Of a stretch of 61,326 bases of DNA, positions 9,082 to 18,638 are shown one piece after another. The stretch's first letter is position 1. Each line of letters begins with the position of its first letter. Source of the stretch: Bryobacterales bacterium (GTDB lineage: Bacteria; Acidobacteriota; Terriglobia; Bryobacterales; UBA6623); assembly GCA_028819235.1 (NCBI GenBank), contig JAPPMC010000300.1, positions 5,864 to 67,189 of the forward strand. The letters are read 5' to 3'. The notes under the pieces are model-generated. The model was not told the origin of the DNA and did not search any database. It saw only the letters and a program-made list of their open reading frames with translations. The position numbers were made by a program, and so were the translations under genes.

Positions 9082-10323
9082 TCAGTCGAGCAGGGCCATG
9101 ACCATGCCGCTGCGGATCTTTGGCGAGAACCACGTCGACTTCGGCGGCATCATTCGCCTCTGACGGCAGACCTCGATGAACTGGCTCATGGTGACCGGCG
9201 GCACAGTCACTGCAAAGGCGTATTCTCCCGAGTCCACCCGGCCCCTGAGGTAAGAAGCGTCGCGGTCGCCGCCCACGAAGGTCAGTCGTTCATCGCTTGG
9301 ATCAGGAATCCCGCACAGCCGCTCGAACACTAGGCGCTGGACGATCGCTGCGTCGATTGACTGCGCTGCGTTGCCCTCTTCGAACGTGCCGGATCTCGGT
9401 GTCAATGCCAGCCAGGTTCCGTCCGCATACAGCCCCACCGAGTGCGTGGCGGTTGGCTGGAAATCGCCGCTGCCCGGGGCATCTCGCACGGTGAAGTACT
9501 CCGACAGGTCTTCTCTCCACTGCGAAACGGGCCTGCCGCCCGCACTCACAAGACGGTTGTACGGGGCGAGCCCCATGCGGCTTGCGGGAAATGCCACGGC
9601 GAGGAAGCCCTCCAAGCCCAGCATCGAGGCCGCTGCGCTTCGGTGGTTGCCGTCGGCGACATAGGCGAACGGCTCGGCGGCCGCAGCGGCGATGAGGCCA
9701 TCCCTCGCAGCGGGCTCCGTCACCAGCCAGACACTGTGGGTGCAGCCGTCCGCGGCGCGCGCGCCGTAGTCTGGGGCGCACCGGCCCGCTTCGGCTTCAA
9801 GGGCCGTCACGAATTGGTCCTCTCGATCTTCGACAGCGTTGTTGACGACGCCGATGATGGCTCTCGTGGCTTCAATGAGGTCCGCCCGGCCCCTAGCCTT
9901 GGGCGGCCGCACCCCTTCGTTGCGCACGATCGTGCCCCGAGGGTTGCGGTCGGTCTGGATGTCGCTTGCGGACACCATTCCGCCGAGGCCGATCTGCCGG
10001 GTCCCCGGTCGCCGGGGATCGGTAATCTCGTAGAGGAAGACGGCCTCGTTGACCTCCCGCGTGAGAGTCCCGGTCTGAAGGGCAGACATTCGCTCGGCGG
10101 CCACCCTGAGGGCTTCGGCGCTGCCTTCGGGGAGCATCTTGCCTTCGGCATCCGGCCAAGCGTGGGGCATTGTGATGCTCAGCACGCTGTCGGGCTGGCG
10201 CTCGAGGAGCTCCGTGATCTCGCGATCATTCTGGAACTCGTCGTAGTTCGGGCTGCAGAGCCGTTGGGCCGCCGCGGAGTCTGCCGGGACGAGGGCGCGT
10301 GGTATTGGGTTGATGGTGACCAT
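9082..10323 (-). CDS. DUF1015 family protein
   Basis: A 413-residue cytosolic protein of the DUF1015 family. Recognition rests on the N-terminal PxxRALVP segment, the central YVADGNHRSAAA motif (family YIADGHHRY) at about residue 225, and the C-terminal MMPPKSTWFSPKIRSGMVM signature. Members are widespread in bacteria, often near serine or phosphoglycerate genes, but their biochemical role is not firmly established. Length matches the family (~400-420). The next gene on the left is convergent. No operon partner is evident. Confidence 0.85.
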   Translation of the reverse strand: MVTINPIPRALVPADSAAAQRLCSPNYDEFQNDREITELLERQPDSVLSITMPHAWPDAEGKMLPEGSAEALRVAAERMSALQTGTLTREVNEAVFLYEITDPRRPGTRQIGLGGMVSASDIQTDRNPRGTIVRNEGVRPPKARGRADLIEATRAIIGVVNNAVEDREDQFVTALEAEAGRCAPDYGARAADGCTHSVWLVTEPAARDGLIAAAAAEPFAYVADGNHRSAAASMLGLEGFLAVAFPASRMGLAPYNRLVSAGGRPVSQWREDLSEYFTVRDAPGSGDFQPTATHSVGLYADGTWLALTPRSGTFEEGNAAQSIDAAIVQRLVFERLCGIPDPSDERLTFVGGDRDASYLRGRVDSGEYAFAVTVPPVTMSQFIEVCRQRRMMPPKSTWFSPKIRSGMVMALLD

Positions 10324-10467
10324 TCTTTCGGGGTCGGGTCGGGGGTTCAGTCAGGTCGCCGCGGCCCCCGGTCCACACTGAAGGATGCTGGGGACGCAAT
10401 CGGGACCCGCAGCCGCTTGGCCCCGGCCTCCAACCTTTATCATGAGGCCAGAAGCAGAGGGGGATTC

Positions 10468-10836
10468 ATGACCGCATTGAGACCGTTGGCCCGCCTTCTT
10501 ATCGTGCTGGCGCTGGTTGCGAGCGTCGCCGCCGCCCAGAAGCAGAAGAAGAGCCCGATAGTCGGGACTTGGGATGTCAAGGTCGGCTCGAGCGTATACC
10601 GTATCGCCTTTGATGAAGACCAGGGTGACGTTTCCGGCACCGTGACGCTGCCAAGCGGGGAATCGATCGACGTCGAGTACGGCCTGATAATCGGCGATGA
10701 GCTCGAGTTCTCTACCGTTGAGGGCGGGACAGAGTACGAATGGACCGCCAAGGCGGGCAGGAACTCGTTTCAGGGCACACGCCTGAACTTGGACGACGAT
10801 TCTGAGGTCAGGTTCAGTGCCAAGCGCGCTCGCTGA
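10468..10836 (+). CDS. small secreted beta-rich protein
   Basis: A 122-residue exported protein. A signal peptide (MTALRPLARLLIVLALVASV, cleavage near AAAQ) is followed by a ~100-residue beta-strand-rich domain (IVGTWDVKVGSSVYRIAFDE, then VSGTVTLPSG, FQGTRLNLDDD). The layout resembles small lipocalin/streptavidin-like secreted proteins common in Acidobacteria, without a named family. ATG 10468 is preceded by a purine-rich AGAGGGGG ribosome-binding site. It lies between minus-strand genes and is convergent with mqnC. Confidence 0.7.
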   Translation: MTALRPLARLLIVLALVASVAAAQKQKKSPIVGTWDVKVGSSVYRIAFDEDQGDVSGTVTLPSGESIDVEYGLIIGDELEFSTVEGGTEYEWTAKAGRNSFQGTRLNLDDDSEVRFSAKRAR

Positions 10837-10915
10837 GGCATCGTGCCGGGGCGGCAGTTCTGCACGAGCAGGGGTGGGCGGATCGCACGCCTGAGCCCAC
10901 TAGGGCGAGAGCCCC

Positions 10916-11950
10916 TCAGTTGAGGTAGTACGTGCGGTAGAGCGTGTCTCGCTGCTTGGGGATGAACCCCGCTTCGCGGATCATCCGCCGCAAGTCCTCT
11001 TCCGTGGCGGTGTGGCTGGCGCCGGCTTGCCGCACGACGTTCTCCTCCAGCATCACGCTGCCGACGTCATTGCCCCCAAACCGCAGCCCAAGCTGGCAAA
11101 CCTTGAGCCCTTGGGTCACCCATGAGGTCTGCACGTTCAGGATGTTATGCAGGTAGAGGCGGGAGATCGCCAACGTGCGCAGAAAGTCGCATGCGGTGGC
11201 CTCCTCGCGCACCTTCCGGCCCAGCGCGGTGTTCTCCGGCTGGAACGGCCACGGGATGAAGGCGGTGAATCCGCCGGTCTCGTCCTGCAACCGCCGCAGC
11301 GTCTCCAGATGCGCGATCCGGTGCTCGACGGACTCTCCGCATCCGAACATCATGGTCGATGTTGTGCGCATTCCGATCGAGTGCGCAGTCCGGTGCACTT
11401 CGACCCACTCCTCGGCTGTGCACTTCAGGCGCGCGATGCGCCTGCGGACATCATTGTCAAGGATCTCCGCGCCCGCCCCGGGCATCGAGTCCATGCCGGA
11501 ATCTCGCAGGCGCGTGAGCGTGTCCCGGAGGCTCAGGTCGCTGACCTCCGCGATGGTCAAGATCTCGGGGGCTGAGAGGCAGTGCAGCTGGACATCGGGG
11601 AAGCGCTGCTTCAGCCGGCTGAAGAGGTCTTCGAAGTACGCGATGTCGAGATTCGGATTCACTCCGCCTTGCATGAGGACGCCCGTGCCGCCCACGTCCA
11701 CCGTCTCTTGTATCTTCTGGGCGATCGTCTCGAACGGCAGCACGTAGCCCTCGCTGTGCCCCATTGGGCGATAGAAGGCGCAGAAGCTGCAATACTCCGT
11801 GCACTCGTTGGTGTGGTTAATGTTGCGGTCGATGATGTAGCTGGCAATGCCGTCGGGGTGCAGCCGTTCCCGAAGGGCGTCGGCCTCCATGCCCAGCCCG
11901 ATCAAGTCGTCGCTTTCGAACCAGTCGCGCGCCTGCCGGTTCGTCATCAT
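10916..11950 (-). CDS. mqnC: cyclic dehypoxanthinyl futalosine synthase MqnC
   Basis: A radical-SAM enzyme of the futalosine route to menaquinone; it cyclises dehypoxanthinyl futalosine. The CX3CX2C cluster (CTEYCSFC, C50/C54/C57) binds the 4Fe-4S cluster. The MQGGVNPNL and NILNVQTSWVTQGLKVCQLG segments are typical of MqnC rather than MqnE. Length (344 aa) fits. ATG 11950 is supported by a GGAGG (complement of 11957-11961) 6 nt upstream. The first four bases overlap the end of mqnA (ATGA), so the two are translated from one mRNA. Confidence 0.93.
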   Translation of the reverse strand: MMTNRQARDWFESDDLIGLGMEADALRERLHPDGIASYIIDRNINHTNECTEYCSFCAFYRPMGHSEGYVLPFETIAQKIQETVDVGGTGVLMQGGVNPNLDIAYFEDLFSRLKQRFPDVQLHCLSAPEILTIAEVSDLSLRDTLTRLRDSGMDSMPGAGAEILDNDVRRRIARLKCTAEEWVEVHRTAHSIGMRTTSTMMFGCGESVEHRIAHLETLRRLQDETGGFTAFIPWPFQPENTALGRKVREEATACDFLRTLAISRLYLHNILNVQTSWVTQGLKVCQLGLRFGGNDVGSVMLEENVVRQAGASHTATEEDLRRMIREAGFIPKQRDTLYRTYYLN

Positions 11951-12804
11951 GTCGTTCCTCCGATGGTGGCCTGCGCCTGCGGAAGGTATCGCAATTCGCC
12001 AGGCTCGTCCGTGAGACCTAAGTCGGCTGCCAGCTTCAGGTACAGTAGCATCCCTTCGCGCTCGGCATTGCGCAGCCCGAAGCGGACATTGCGGGTCAGA
12101 TACTCGCGGACCATTGCCCGCGCCAGCCCCTGCCGCGAACTCTCGTGCGCCACCACGTCCTCGATGTGCCGCAGCCCGAACGCGGCCGAGCCTTGGAGGG
12201 CCAGCACAACGTCTTGGCCGCGCAGTCCGGGCGGTAGCGGCCCAGCGGCCCACACGGCGAAGACCATCGGAAGGCCGGTCATCTCCTGCCAGGCCAGTCC
12301 CATGTCGTAGACGTGGATGGGGATTCCGCGCCAGCTGTCCATCGAGGGATCGATCTGGAGCGCCGCGTCCCCGATCACCAGCGCCGCGTCGGCCAGCGCC
12401 AGCATCTCGTCGATGTCCGGAGGATGGGGAAGCACGTGCGGCCGCGTGCCGTGCAGGTGAGCCGCAAGCACCTGGGCCAGCACCACCGAAGTGCGCGATC
12501 CCGTGTCGCCCGCGATGGATTCCACATCGGCGAAGGGCTTCTTGCTGACCAGCAAGATGCTGCGGACGCGGCCCTTGCAGCCGACGCAGATCCTAGGCAC
12601 GACTTTCAGTCCCGGCTCCCGAGCCAACTCGACGAGCGGCACAAGGCCAATGTCTGCCGCCCCCGCCCGCAGCCGATCCGCACAGGCCGATGGCAGGGCC
12701 AACTCCAGATCGAACATGCCCCGCTGCGGGCCATTGAGCAATCCCCAAATCAGCGGCGTGGAGTTCGCGTAGCTGACGGCGCAGACGCGGGCCCTTGCGT
12801 TCAT
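11947..12804 (-). CDS. mqnA: chorismate dehydratase MqnA
   Basis: The first enzyme of the futalosine pathway; it converts chorismate to 3-[(1-carboxyvinyl)oxy]benzoate. The 285-residue periplasmic-binding-protein-like fold shows the family segments AVSYANSTPLIWGL, LPSACADRLRAGAADIGLVP and ALVIGDAAL. Length fits. It is the promoter-proximal gene of an mqnA-mqnC pair with a 4-bp overlap. Together they indicate menaquinone as respiratory quinone made by the futalosine route; mqnB, mqnD and mqnE are not in the window. The 130-bp gap to the divergent gene on the right should hold its promoter. Confidence 0.92.
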   Translation of the reverse strand: MNARARVCAVSYANSTPLIWGLLNGPQRGMFDLELALPSACADRLRAGAADIGLVPLVELAREPGLKVVPRICVGCKGRVRSILLVSKKPFADVESIAGDTGSRTSVVLAQVLAAHLHGTRPHVLPHPPDIDEMLALADAALVIGDAALQIDPSMDSWRGIPIHVYDMGLAWQEMTGLPMVFAVWAAGPLPPGLRGQDVVLALQGSAAFGLRHIEDVVAHESSRQGLARAMVREYLTRNVRFGLRNAEREGMLLYLKLAADLGLTDEPGELRYLPQAQATIGGTT

Positions 12805-12934
12805 GTCAGCTGTCCGATCGTACCGCCGGCCCGTCGGCTCCCAGCGCTCTCAGCAGCGAGCCCAAGGGGCCGCTGGCACTGCGTGGTAACCTCGACAACA
12901 GCAGTTCGCCCTAGTACGTAAGGATACTCACGTC

Positions 12935-13927
12935 ATGATTCTCCGCTCCGGTTCCCTGCTGTTGGGTGCCCTTGTCGCTCTCGCGCCGACCTCTTTCGCC
13001 AGCAATCTGGCCTTGGACGCTCCCGTCCTCGGATACGTCTTTGACGGTGATTCGGGAGAGCTCCACCGCATCAACGGGCTGCTTGGTTCATCCAGTCTCA
13101 GCGATGCAATTGGCCTGCAGTCCCCTGTGTCACGGGCGTCAGTGTCGACCAATCAGAGGTTCGCGATCGTACAGGACGGCGACGGCCGCACGTTGCTGGT
13201 GGACCTGACGGTGGAGCCGCCTTCGGCGACGGAACTGGAGGGCGTGATGGATGGGGCCGAGGGCGTTCTGTTCGGTCCTTCGGGACTCGTCGCCGCCTTC
13301 TACGCCAAGGACCGCGGGCTCCTGCAGTTTGTCGACGGCCTCGGCAGCTCGCCCACCGTAGGCTCGGAGATCGACGGCCTTGACGGGCTGGGCTCCATCT
13401 CCGGTCTTGCCCTGAGCGATTCGGGCTCCGTGCTGGTTGCCACTTCCGGCGGCGGCGGCGGTTCGCTGTACATGCTGCCGCGGAGGGCCCGGGCGCAGCG
13501 AGTGGGCAGCGTCCAAGAAGCGAGCGGGCTCACATTCCTCCGCGGTGAGGAAGACGCGATCATTGCTGATGGCGAGGCGAACGAGGTGATCTTCTTGCGC
13601 AGCTACGGCATGTCTTGGCATGCCATCACGGTCGCTACGGAGAATGACGGGTTGAACCGGCCATACCTTGCAGGCGCCACGGGCGACGGCAGCTACGCCG
13701 TCGTAGCTGTACCGGGTGGCGTGATGTCGATTCCGCTCTACGGCGGAGCCGTGAGCTTTGCCGACTGCGCATGCTCGCCGACCGGCCTGACACCGCTGCT
13801 CGGGGGCAATGCGTTCCTGCTGACATCGGATCCGCGGCAGCCCCTGCTGGCAGTCGAAGTTGGTGAGGAGCCAAGGGTTCGGTTCATCCCGGCCCTGCCG
13901 CTCGACGACCCCGTCGCAACATTCTAA
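12935..13927 (+). CDS. secreted beta-propeller protein (Solibacter-type)
   Basis: A 330-residue exported protein. The signal peptide (LLLGALVALAPTSFAS) is followed by LDAPVLGYVFDGDSGELHRI and repeated ~45-residue units with GLxxS/DSGSVLVATSG strands, which suggests a beta-propeller. A conserved DCACSPTGL segment appears near residue 275. Proteins with this LDAPVLGYVFD opening recur in Solibacter/Bryobacter-type genomes as uncharacterised secreted proteins, which is one basis for the phylum inference. No catalytic residues are evident. It is transcribed toward the enoyl-CoA hydratase gene 64 bp downstream, possibly together. Confidence 0.7.
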   Translation: MILRSGSLLLGALVALAPTSFASNLALDAPVLGYVFDGDSGELHRINGLLGSSSLSDAIGLQSPVSRASVSTNQRFAIVQDGDGRTLLVDLTVEPPSATELEGVMDGAEGVLFGPSGLVAAFYAKDRGLLQFVDGLGSSPTVGSEIDGLDGLGSISGLALSDSGSVLVATSGGGGGSLYMLPRRARAQRVGSVQEASGLTFLRGEEDAIIADGEANEVIFLRSYGMSWHAITVATENDGLNRPYLAGATGDGSYAVVAVPGGVMSIPLYGGAVSFADCACSPTGLTPLLGGNAFLLTSDPRQPLLAVEVGEEPRVRFIPALPLDDPVATF

Positions 13928-13990
13928 GTCCCGCGGCCTCGCTGCCGTTGGCGGGCCTGCGTGCCACGCTCCTCGCCCAGAGAGAAGCAC

Positions 13991-14776
13991 ATGGATTCGC
14001 AACGCAGTCTGCGCATCGGACTTGAGGAGCGGATCGCCACTCTGACGGTCAACCGCCCCGAAAAGCTGAACGCGCTCAACGGCCAAACCGTGGACGGCTT
14101 GGCCCGTTTCTTTCGGGACGCGGCCGGGGACGAGGGCATCGGTGCCGTGATCGTCACCGGGGCGGGCGACCGGAGCTTTGTCGCCGGGGCCGACATCGGG
14201 GAAATCGATGGCCTCAGCGCACTTGAGGGACGCGACTGGGGCAAGCGCGGCCAGACGATGCTGCGCATTGTCGAGTCCTTCCCCAAGCCGGTGATCGCGG
14301 CCATAAACGGATACGCGCTGGGCGGCGGGCTGGAACTGGCGATGGTCTGCCACCTGCGGCTCGCAGCCAGCTCTGCCCTGCTCGGGCAGCCAGAGGTCAA
14401 GCTGGGTATCGTGCCCGGGTTCGGTGGCACGCAGCGGCTGCCGCGGATCGTCGGCAAGGGCCGTGCTCTGGAACTGCTGCTGACGGGCGATCCGATCACG
14501 GCACAGAGGGCGCTTGAGATTGGCCTGGTCAACGCGGTGGTCGAGCAGGGCGAGCTCCTTTCCGAGGCCAAGCGCTTGGCACTGCGGATCCTCCGCAACG
14601 GCCCCGTGGCAGTCGAGCTGATCCTTCAGGCTGTGGATCGCGGCTTAGAGATGCCGCTCGGAGAGGCGCTCGACTGGGAGGTTGCACAGTACGCGCTCAG
14701 CTGCTCGACAGAGGACGTCCAAGAGGGGACGCGGGCCTTTCTGGAACGGCGCAAGCCCGATTTTCGGGGGTGCTGA
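13991..14776 (+). CDS. enoyl-CoA hydratase/isomerase (crotonase family)
   Basis: A 261-residue crotonase-fold enzyme that probably hydrates short-chain 2-enoyl-CoA. The oxyanion-hole and catalytic region is well conserved: GAGDRSFVAGADIGEI near 56-71, INGYALGGGLELAM near 103-116, and the catalytic Glu pair (E in GGGLELAM and in GQPEVKLGIVPGFGGTQRLP). Such sequences match 3-hydroxybutyryl-CoA dehydratases (Crt) closely, though specificity cannot be proven. ATG 13991 begins the conserved N-terminus and is preceded by GAGAAG. No other beta-oxidation gene is adjacent. Confidence 0.88.
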   Translation: MDSQRSLRIGLEERIATLTVNRPEKLNALNGQTVDGLARFFRDAAGDEGIGAVIVTGAGDRSFVAGADIGEIDGLSALEGRDWGKRGQTMLRIVESFPKPVIAAINGYALGGGLELAMVCHLRLAASSALLGQPEVKLGIVPGFGGTQRLPRIVGKGRALELLLTGDPITAQRALEIGLVNAVVEQGELLSEAKRLALRILRNGPVAVELILQAVDRGLEMPLGEALDWEVAQYALSCSTEDVQEGTRAFLERRKPDFRGC

Positions 14777-15841
14777 ACCTTGGGGCTGGGACGCCCGCAG
14801 GCAGGCGGGCCTTGGCCATTGCCCTTCACAAAGCGCAACCGTCCACACACGAACGTTTGCAGAGCTGTGCCGCACATTGCGGGTCTCGATAACGCATGCC
14901 TTGCCCAACCGCGAGGACTGCAAGCACTGAGAGATGGACGCCGAATTGTCCGCTTGGAGTCCGAGTCCCTACTGGCCCAAGAACCCGGTGTAATGGGCAA
15001 TGCCCTCGGAGCAGTCGAGATCGGACTACGGCTGGCAACTGCGCTTCACGATGGACCGCGACGCGCTGAAAGGCCCGCTGCTGCTGCTGCGCCTCGCGCG
15101 AAAAGTGCGGTATGAGCCGCAAGGACTGATGGGCGGAACAGGGCGTGGGCGCCTGTGGCCGCCAGCAGCAAACAGAACAAGTCTACCACGGGCTGAAGGG
15201 CGCCTCTTGGGCAGACCGCCGGGCCAATGCAGCTGTGAACCGATTCCTAGATCAAGGTGAACGTGTTCTGCTGCACGTTGGCAGTGTCGCTGTCGCACGA
15301 TGCGCGGTGCAAGTCGGCGCGCGTTCGTGGCCGGGCACATCGATCGAGCAGATGCGGGGGGATCCGGTGGGGATTCAGCAGATTGGGCTGCTGCACGTGA
15401 GGCAGGTCGATAAGAGCCCGGGCCGCACGGTGACAATGGCGACCAAGCGTATCGTGGCCCAGTCAACACCGACGGGGACTCAGTGTTTCACCGAACTCTT
15501 CACCCAGCAAGCCCCGAAACGCCCTTCGCAAATACATCCTCGCGCGTCAAACTGTCGCAGGCGCCCCGCTCCCGCCACGTGTACCGACGGTGTGCGTACT
15601 TGGCACTGTCGGGAAACCGCATCTTGGCTGCATCTCCCTGGCCGCCCGATCTAGCGGTCCAGACGGCCAACAACGTTCGCGCGAGACTTACCGAGGAAGG
15701 AAGCCAGCCCGACTGCCCCCACTGACTGGCATGCTCTCGTCTGATGCTCGCACCAAACTCCTGTCGCATTGGTGGCCGCACGGCGTCAGCGACAGCTCAT
15801 CGGTAACAGAGTTCTGTTTGCCGCTAGAATCGTCAGTGACG
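14777..15841. other. gene-poor kilobase before the GHKL-nuclease gene
   Basis: Several overlapping frames of 80-170 codons exist on both strands, but none contains a domain or composition I would defend. No inverted repeats, RNA folds or tandem repeats stand out. The stretch borders an accessory locus and may be decayed sequence. Confidence 0.5.
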
Positions 15842-17884
15842 ATGAACGACGAGCCAATTCCACTGCCCGTTCCTACACGTGGGATGCGGATGGACCTTCG
15901 AGGCCGCCTTCGGAACACCAAGGTTGCCGCCCACAACGCGTTTCTGCCGGTCTTTGAGGCGGTCGTCAACGGCATGCACTCGATTGAGGATCGCTTCGGC
16001 CTTGAGAATGCAGCCGCCTCGGGCGAAATCGAGATCCATGTGCACCGAGTCCTGCAGCACCAAGTGCCGGGCACGGCCGGAAGGCCACTCATCGAACCGA
16101 TCGAGGGCTTCACTGTTGTCGACAACGGGGTCGGCTTTACGGATCCCAACATGGAATCATTCGAGACTGCGGACAGTAGCGCGAAGATTGAACGCGGCGG
16201 AAAGGGGATCGGTCGACTGACTTGGTTGGTAGTCTTTGAGAAGGCCGAAATCGAGAGCCGGTTCCTAAACGACGAACATCAGCTTCGACGCAGATCCTTC
16301 ATCTTTTCTCCTACAGAAGCTGGGATATCGGATTTCTCGGACGAAGAGTTGGAATCCGAGCAAGCGATTGAGACTCGAATCTGCCTGCTGGGGGCAAAAG
16401 AGCGCTATAGAGAGCCGCTCCGAAAGGGGCTAGACGTCATTGCTGAGCGAGTGTTCGAACACTGCTTCAACTATTTTGCGGTTGGGAATTGCCCACAGGT
16501 GACCGTCATTGAGCATGGTGCAGACGGCGATTCCAAGGTGGTTGTCAATGAGCTAACGAAGCAACTCGCTATCAGCGAGCCGAATCACTTCGCTGTTGGT
16601 GAGCATAAGTTGGTAATTCGTCACGTCCAAGAGCGGCACACGTCGGGGAAGAAGCACCTCGGACACCTCTTGGCGAACGACCGTGTTGTATCATCGTTTC
16701 CACTCGCCGATGTGTCTGATCTCGGGGCGAATCCAATTCATGGTGAACAAGGCGAACCCTTGGTGCACCATGTGTTCGTTGGCGGCACAGCCTTAGATTC
16801 TGGTGCTGACGCTACGCGAACGAGGTTCGTTCTCCCGGACGGGGAGCAGCTCATAGAAGCTATCGGTCTCTTGGACTTGAAGACGCTTCGCGAGAGAATT
16901 GGAGAAATTGTCAACGATCAGCTCAAGGAAACCCTGCAGGCCGAGCGAGAGGCAAACCTTGAGAAGATCGAACGCCACATCCGAACCGAGCAGCCCGAGT
17001 ACGCTCGCCTCCTAGGCAAAAAGCGAGAAGAGCTCGCTCACATCAAGTGGAGCGACAACCCCCGACTCATGGACGAGGCCCTCTATCGTCTAAAACAAGA
17101 CTGGGAGTTGGAGATTCGACAGCAGCAGTCAGCTATTGAAGAACAGCTGAACGAGAATGAGACCAATGTTGACGAGGTTGCCGAGCAGCTCTATCGCGTC
17201 GTCTCCGAGACAAACCTTGCTGGCCAAGACGACCTCGTGCGCTACGTTGTGAAGCGTCGCGCCGTGTTGAAGCTTCTTCATCGGCTGATATCGCGACAGG
17301 CAGGTACTCTAGAAAAGCATGTACACAGAATCGTCTTTCCGCTCAGGAAGACCAATGGGGAGGTCGACTACAATGACCACAATCTTTGGCTCGTCGATGA
17401 CGCCTTGGCTTTCTACGAGTTCGTTAGTTCGGACGTTTCGCTCTCAGCGAACACCGCTGCTCCGAGCAGCAGCTTAAGACGACCGGACATCTTGGCCTTC
17501 AAGACAGGCGACCCGTACGAGCACGTGTCGATAGTGGAGTTCAAGAAGCCGGACAGAAACGACGGCGAAAACCCTGTAGTTCAATTGGCTGCCTATGCAC
17601 GACTGCTCCGACAAGGCGAGCCTATGGACGTCGACGGTGTCACGATTCCTGGTGTCGACAATCATATACGGATTGACGCGTATGCGATCGTCACGCTCAA
17701 CAGGCGAATGGAGTCTGTGCTTTGCGATGGCCCGGGAGAGATGAAGAAAGTTGAGGGCGAGTGGCGTTGGTACGGAGCGATGGGAAACCTTAACATGAAC
17801 GTCGAAGTTCTGGATTTCCGTGCGTTTATCTCGCGTGCTAGAAAGCGGAATCAGGCCTTCTTTAGCGCCCTGAATCTCCGATAG
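15842..17884 (+). CDS. GHKL-type ATPase fused to a PD-(D/E)XK nuclease, candidate defence protein
   Basis: A 680-residue cytosolic protein with two enzymatic ends. The N-terminal Hsp90/MutL-like GHKL ATPase has an N-box (EAVVNGMHSI, E39/N43), a G1 box (VVDNGVGF, D94) and a G2 box (GGKGIGR, 119-125). A long helical, coiled-coil-prone middle (about 340-480) follows. The C-terminal nuclease-like domain has RPDILAF (D549), then VEFKKP (E566, K568), then a Gln-bearing helix (VQLAAYARLL, Q581), the order expected for PD-(D/E)XK. The HNLWLVDDALAFYEF segment before it recurs in GHKL proteins I recall from defence islands. It is an apparent single-gene locus flanked by gene-poor DNA and a dead transposase. 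Start ATG 15842 is the best fit; M15 and M17 are alternatives. It uses less GC-rich codons than its neighbours, consistent with transfer. Anti-phage function is inference. Confidence 0.8.
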   Translation: MNDEPIPLPVPTRGMRMDLRGRLRNTKVAAHNAFLPVFEAVVNGMHSIEDRFGLENAAASGEIEIHVHRVLQHQVPGTAGRPLIEPIEGFTVVDNGVGFTDPNMESFETADSSAKIERGGKGIGRLTWLVVFEKAEIESRFLNDEHQLRRRSFIFSPTEAGISDFSDEELESEQAIETRICLLGAKERYREPLRKGLDVIAERVFEHCFNYFAVGNCPQVTVIEHGADGDSKVVVNELTKQLAISEPNHFAVGEHKLVIRHVQERHTSGKKHLGHLLANDRVVSSFPLADVSDLGANPIHGEQGEPLVHHVFVGGTALDSGADATRTRFVLPDGEQLIEAIGLLDLKTLRERIGEIVNDQLKETLQAEREANLEKIERHIRTEQPEYARLLGKKREELAHIKWSDNPRLMDEALYRLKQDWELEIRQQQSAIEEQLNENETNVDEVAEQLYRVVSETNLAGQDDLVRYVVKRRAVLKLLHRLISRQAGTLEKHVHRIVFPLRKTNGEVDYNDHNLWLVDDALAFYEFVSSDVSLSANTAAPSSSLRRPDILAFKTGDPYEHVSIVEFKKPDRNDGENPVVQLAAYARLLRQGEPMDVDGVTIPGVDNHIRIDAYAIVTLNRRMESVLCDGPGEMKKVEGEWRWYGAMGNLNMNVEVLDFRAFISRARKRNQAFFSALNLR

Positions 17885-18638
17885 GTTGGTTCATTTGTCG
17901 ACCCGCTCCCCAACTGATGCGGATGCTGGCGACTCTCTTGCCACGATGTGTTCCAAGACTAGTACGCGGACGCCACTCAGAGTATCGTTTACAGTCTTCG
18001 ATTGCCCGCGACTGTTGGCACCTGCCAGTCTTCCAGACGTTTTTCCCAAGACGGGAATTAGTGCTTGCGGCAAGACCCTCCCACAAGATGCGTGGATGGT
18101 GCGTAGTAGACCGCTCGCGGTGGTCTCTTCGAGTCTGCCAAGCCGATGGGGCCGATTCTTGGCACGGACGGCCCGTGGGGAGCCCAATTCTCGCCGGTGG
18201 CTCGCTTGTGGGCCCCATTCGGCCTCCTAGGGGCCGTTCTGCCCCGCTGTCGCGAGCCTTCCCGCTACCGCCGACCCGGCAGTGCTGGCCGCGCCGTCGG
18301 CCACCTCCTCAAGCGGTCGCGGTCGCAGGCCGGGTTGGCGGCCGAAGATGGGGCCAAGTCGGGGCAGAAAGGCAATCTTGGGCCCGGAAGGAGGCATCTT
18401 CGCAACCGGGGTCGGGCCTGCACGGCCCTCGGCGCTGTGCGCGGACAAGCTGCCTGATAAACGTCACCGGGAGTCTTACAGAGCAGGGCTTGGCCAGCCC
18501 GTCGCACAACTCCTGCAGCCTTTGGAGAGCCTACTGAGCGGTGGTTTGAGATCGGCAACAGGCCGGTGTTTGGCGGTTATATTCAATTCTTGTGTCCGAG
18601 TATTTAAGAGACAATAATGATGTGGAATGATATTTCCT
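17885..18638. other. gene-poor region before transposase remnant
   Basis: About 750 bases without a credible gene. Short overlapping frames occur on both strands. The last ~60 bases are noticeably AT-richer and lead into the transposase, as expected for the left part of an insertion sequence, but I could not identify a matching terminal inverted repeat. Confidence 0.5.

Noticed and set aside
13139..14353. A 404-codon minus-strand frame across the propeller and hydratase genes
   Set aside because: Long antisense frames are common in GC-rich DNA. Both plus-strand genes are clearly real.
14777..15841. Possible small genes before the GHKL-nuclease
   Set aside because: All frames are short, overlapping and without recognisable domains.
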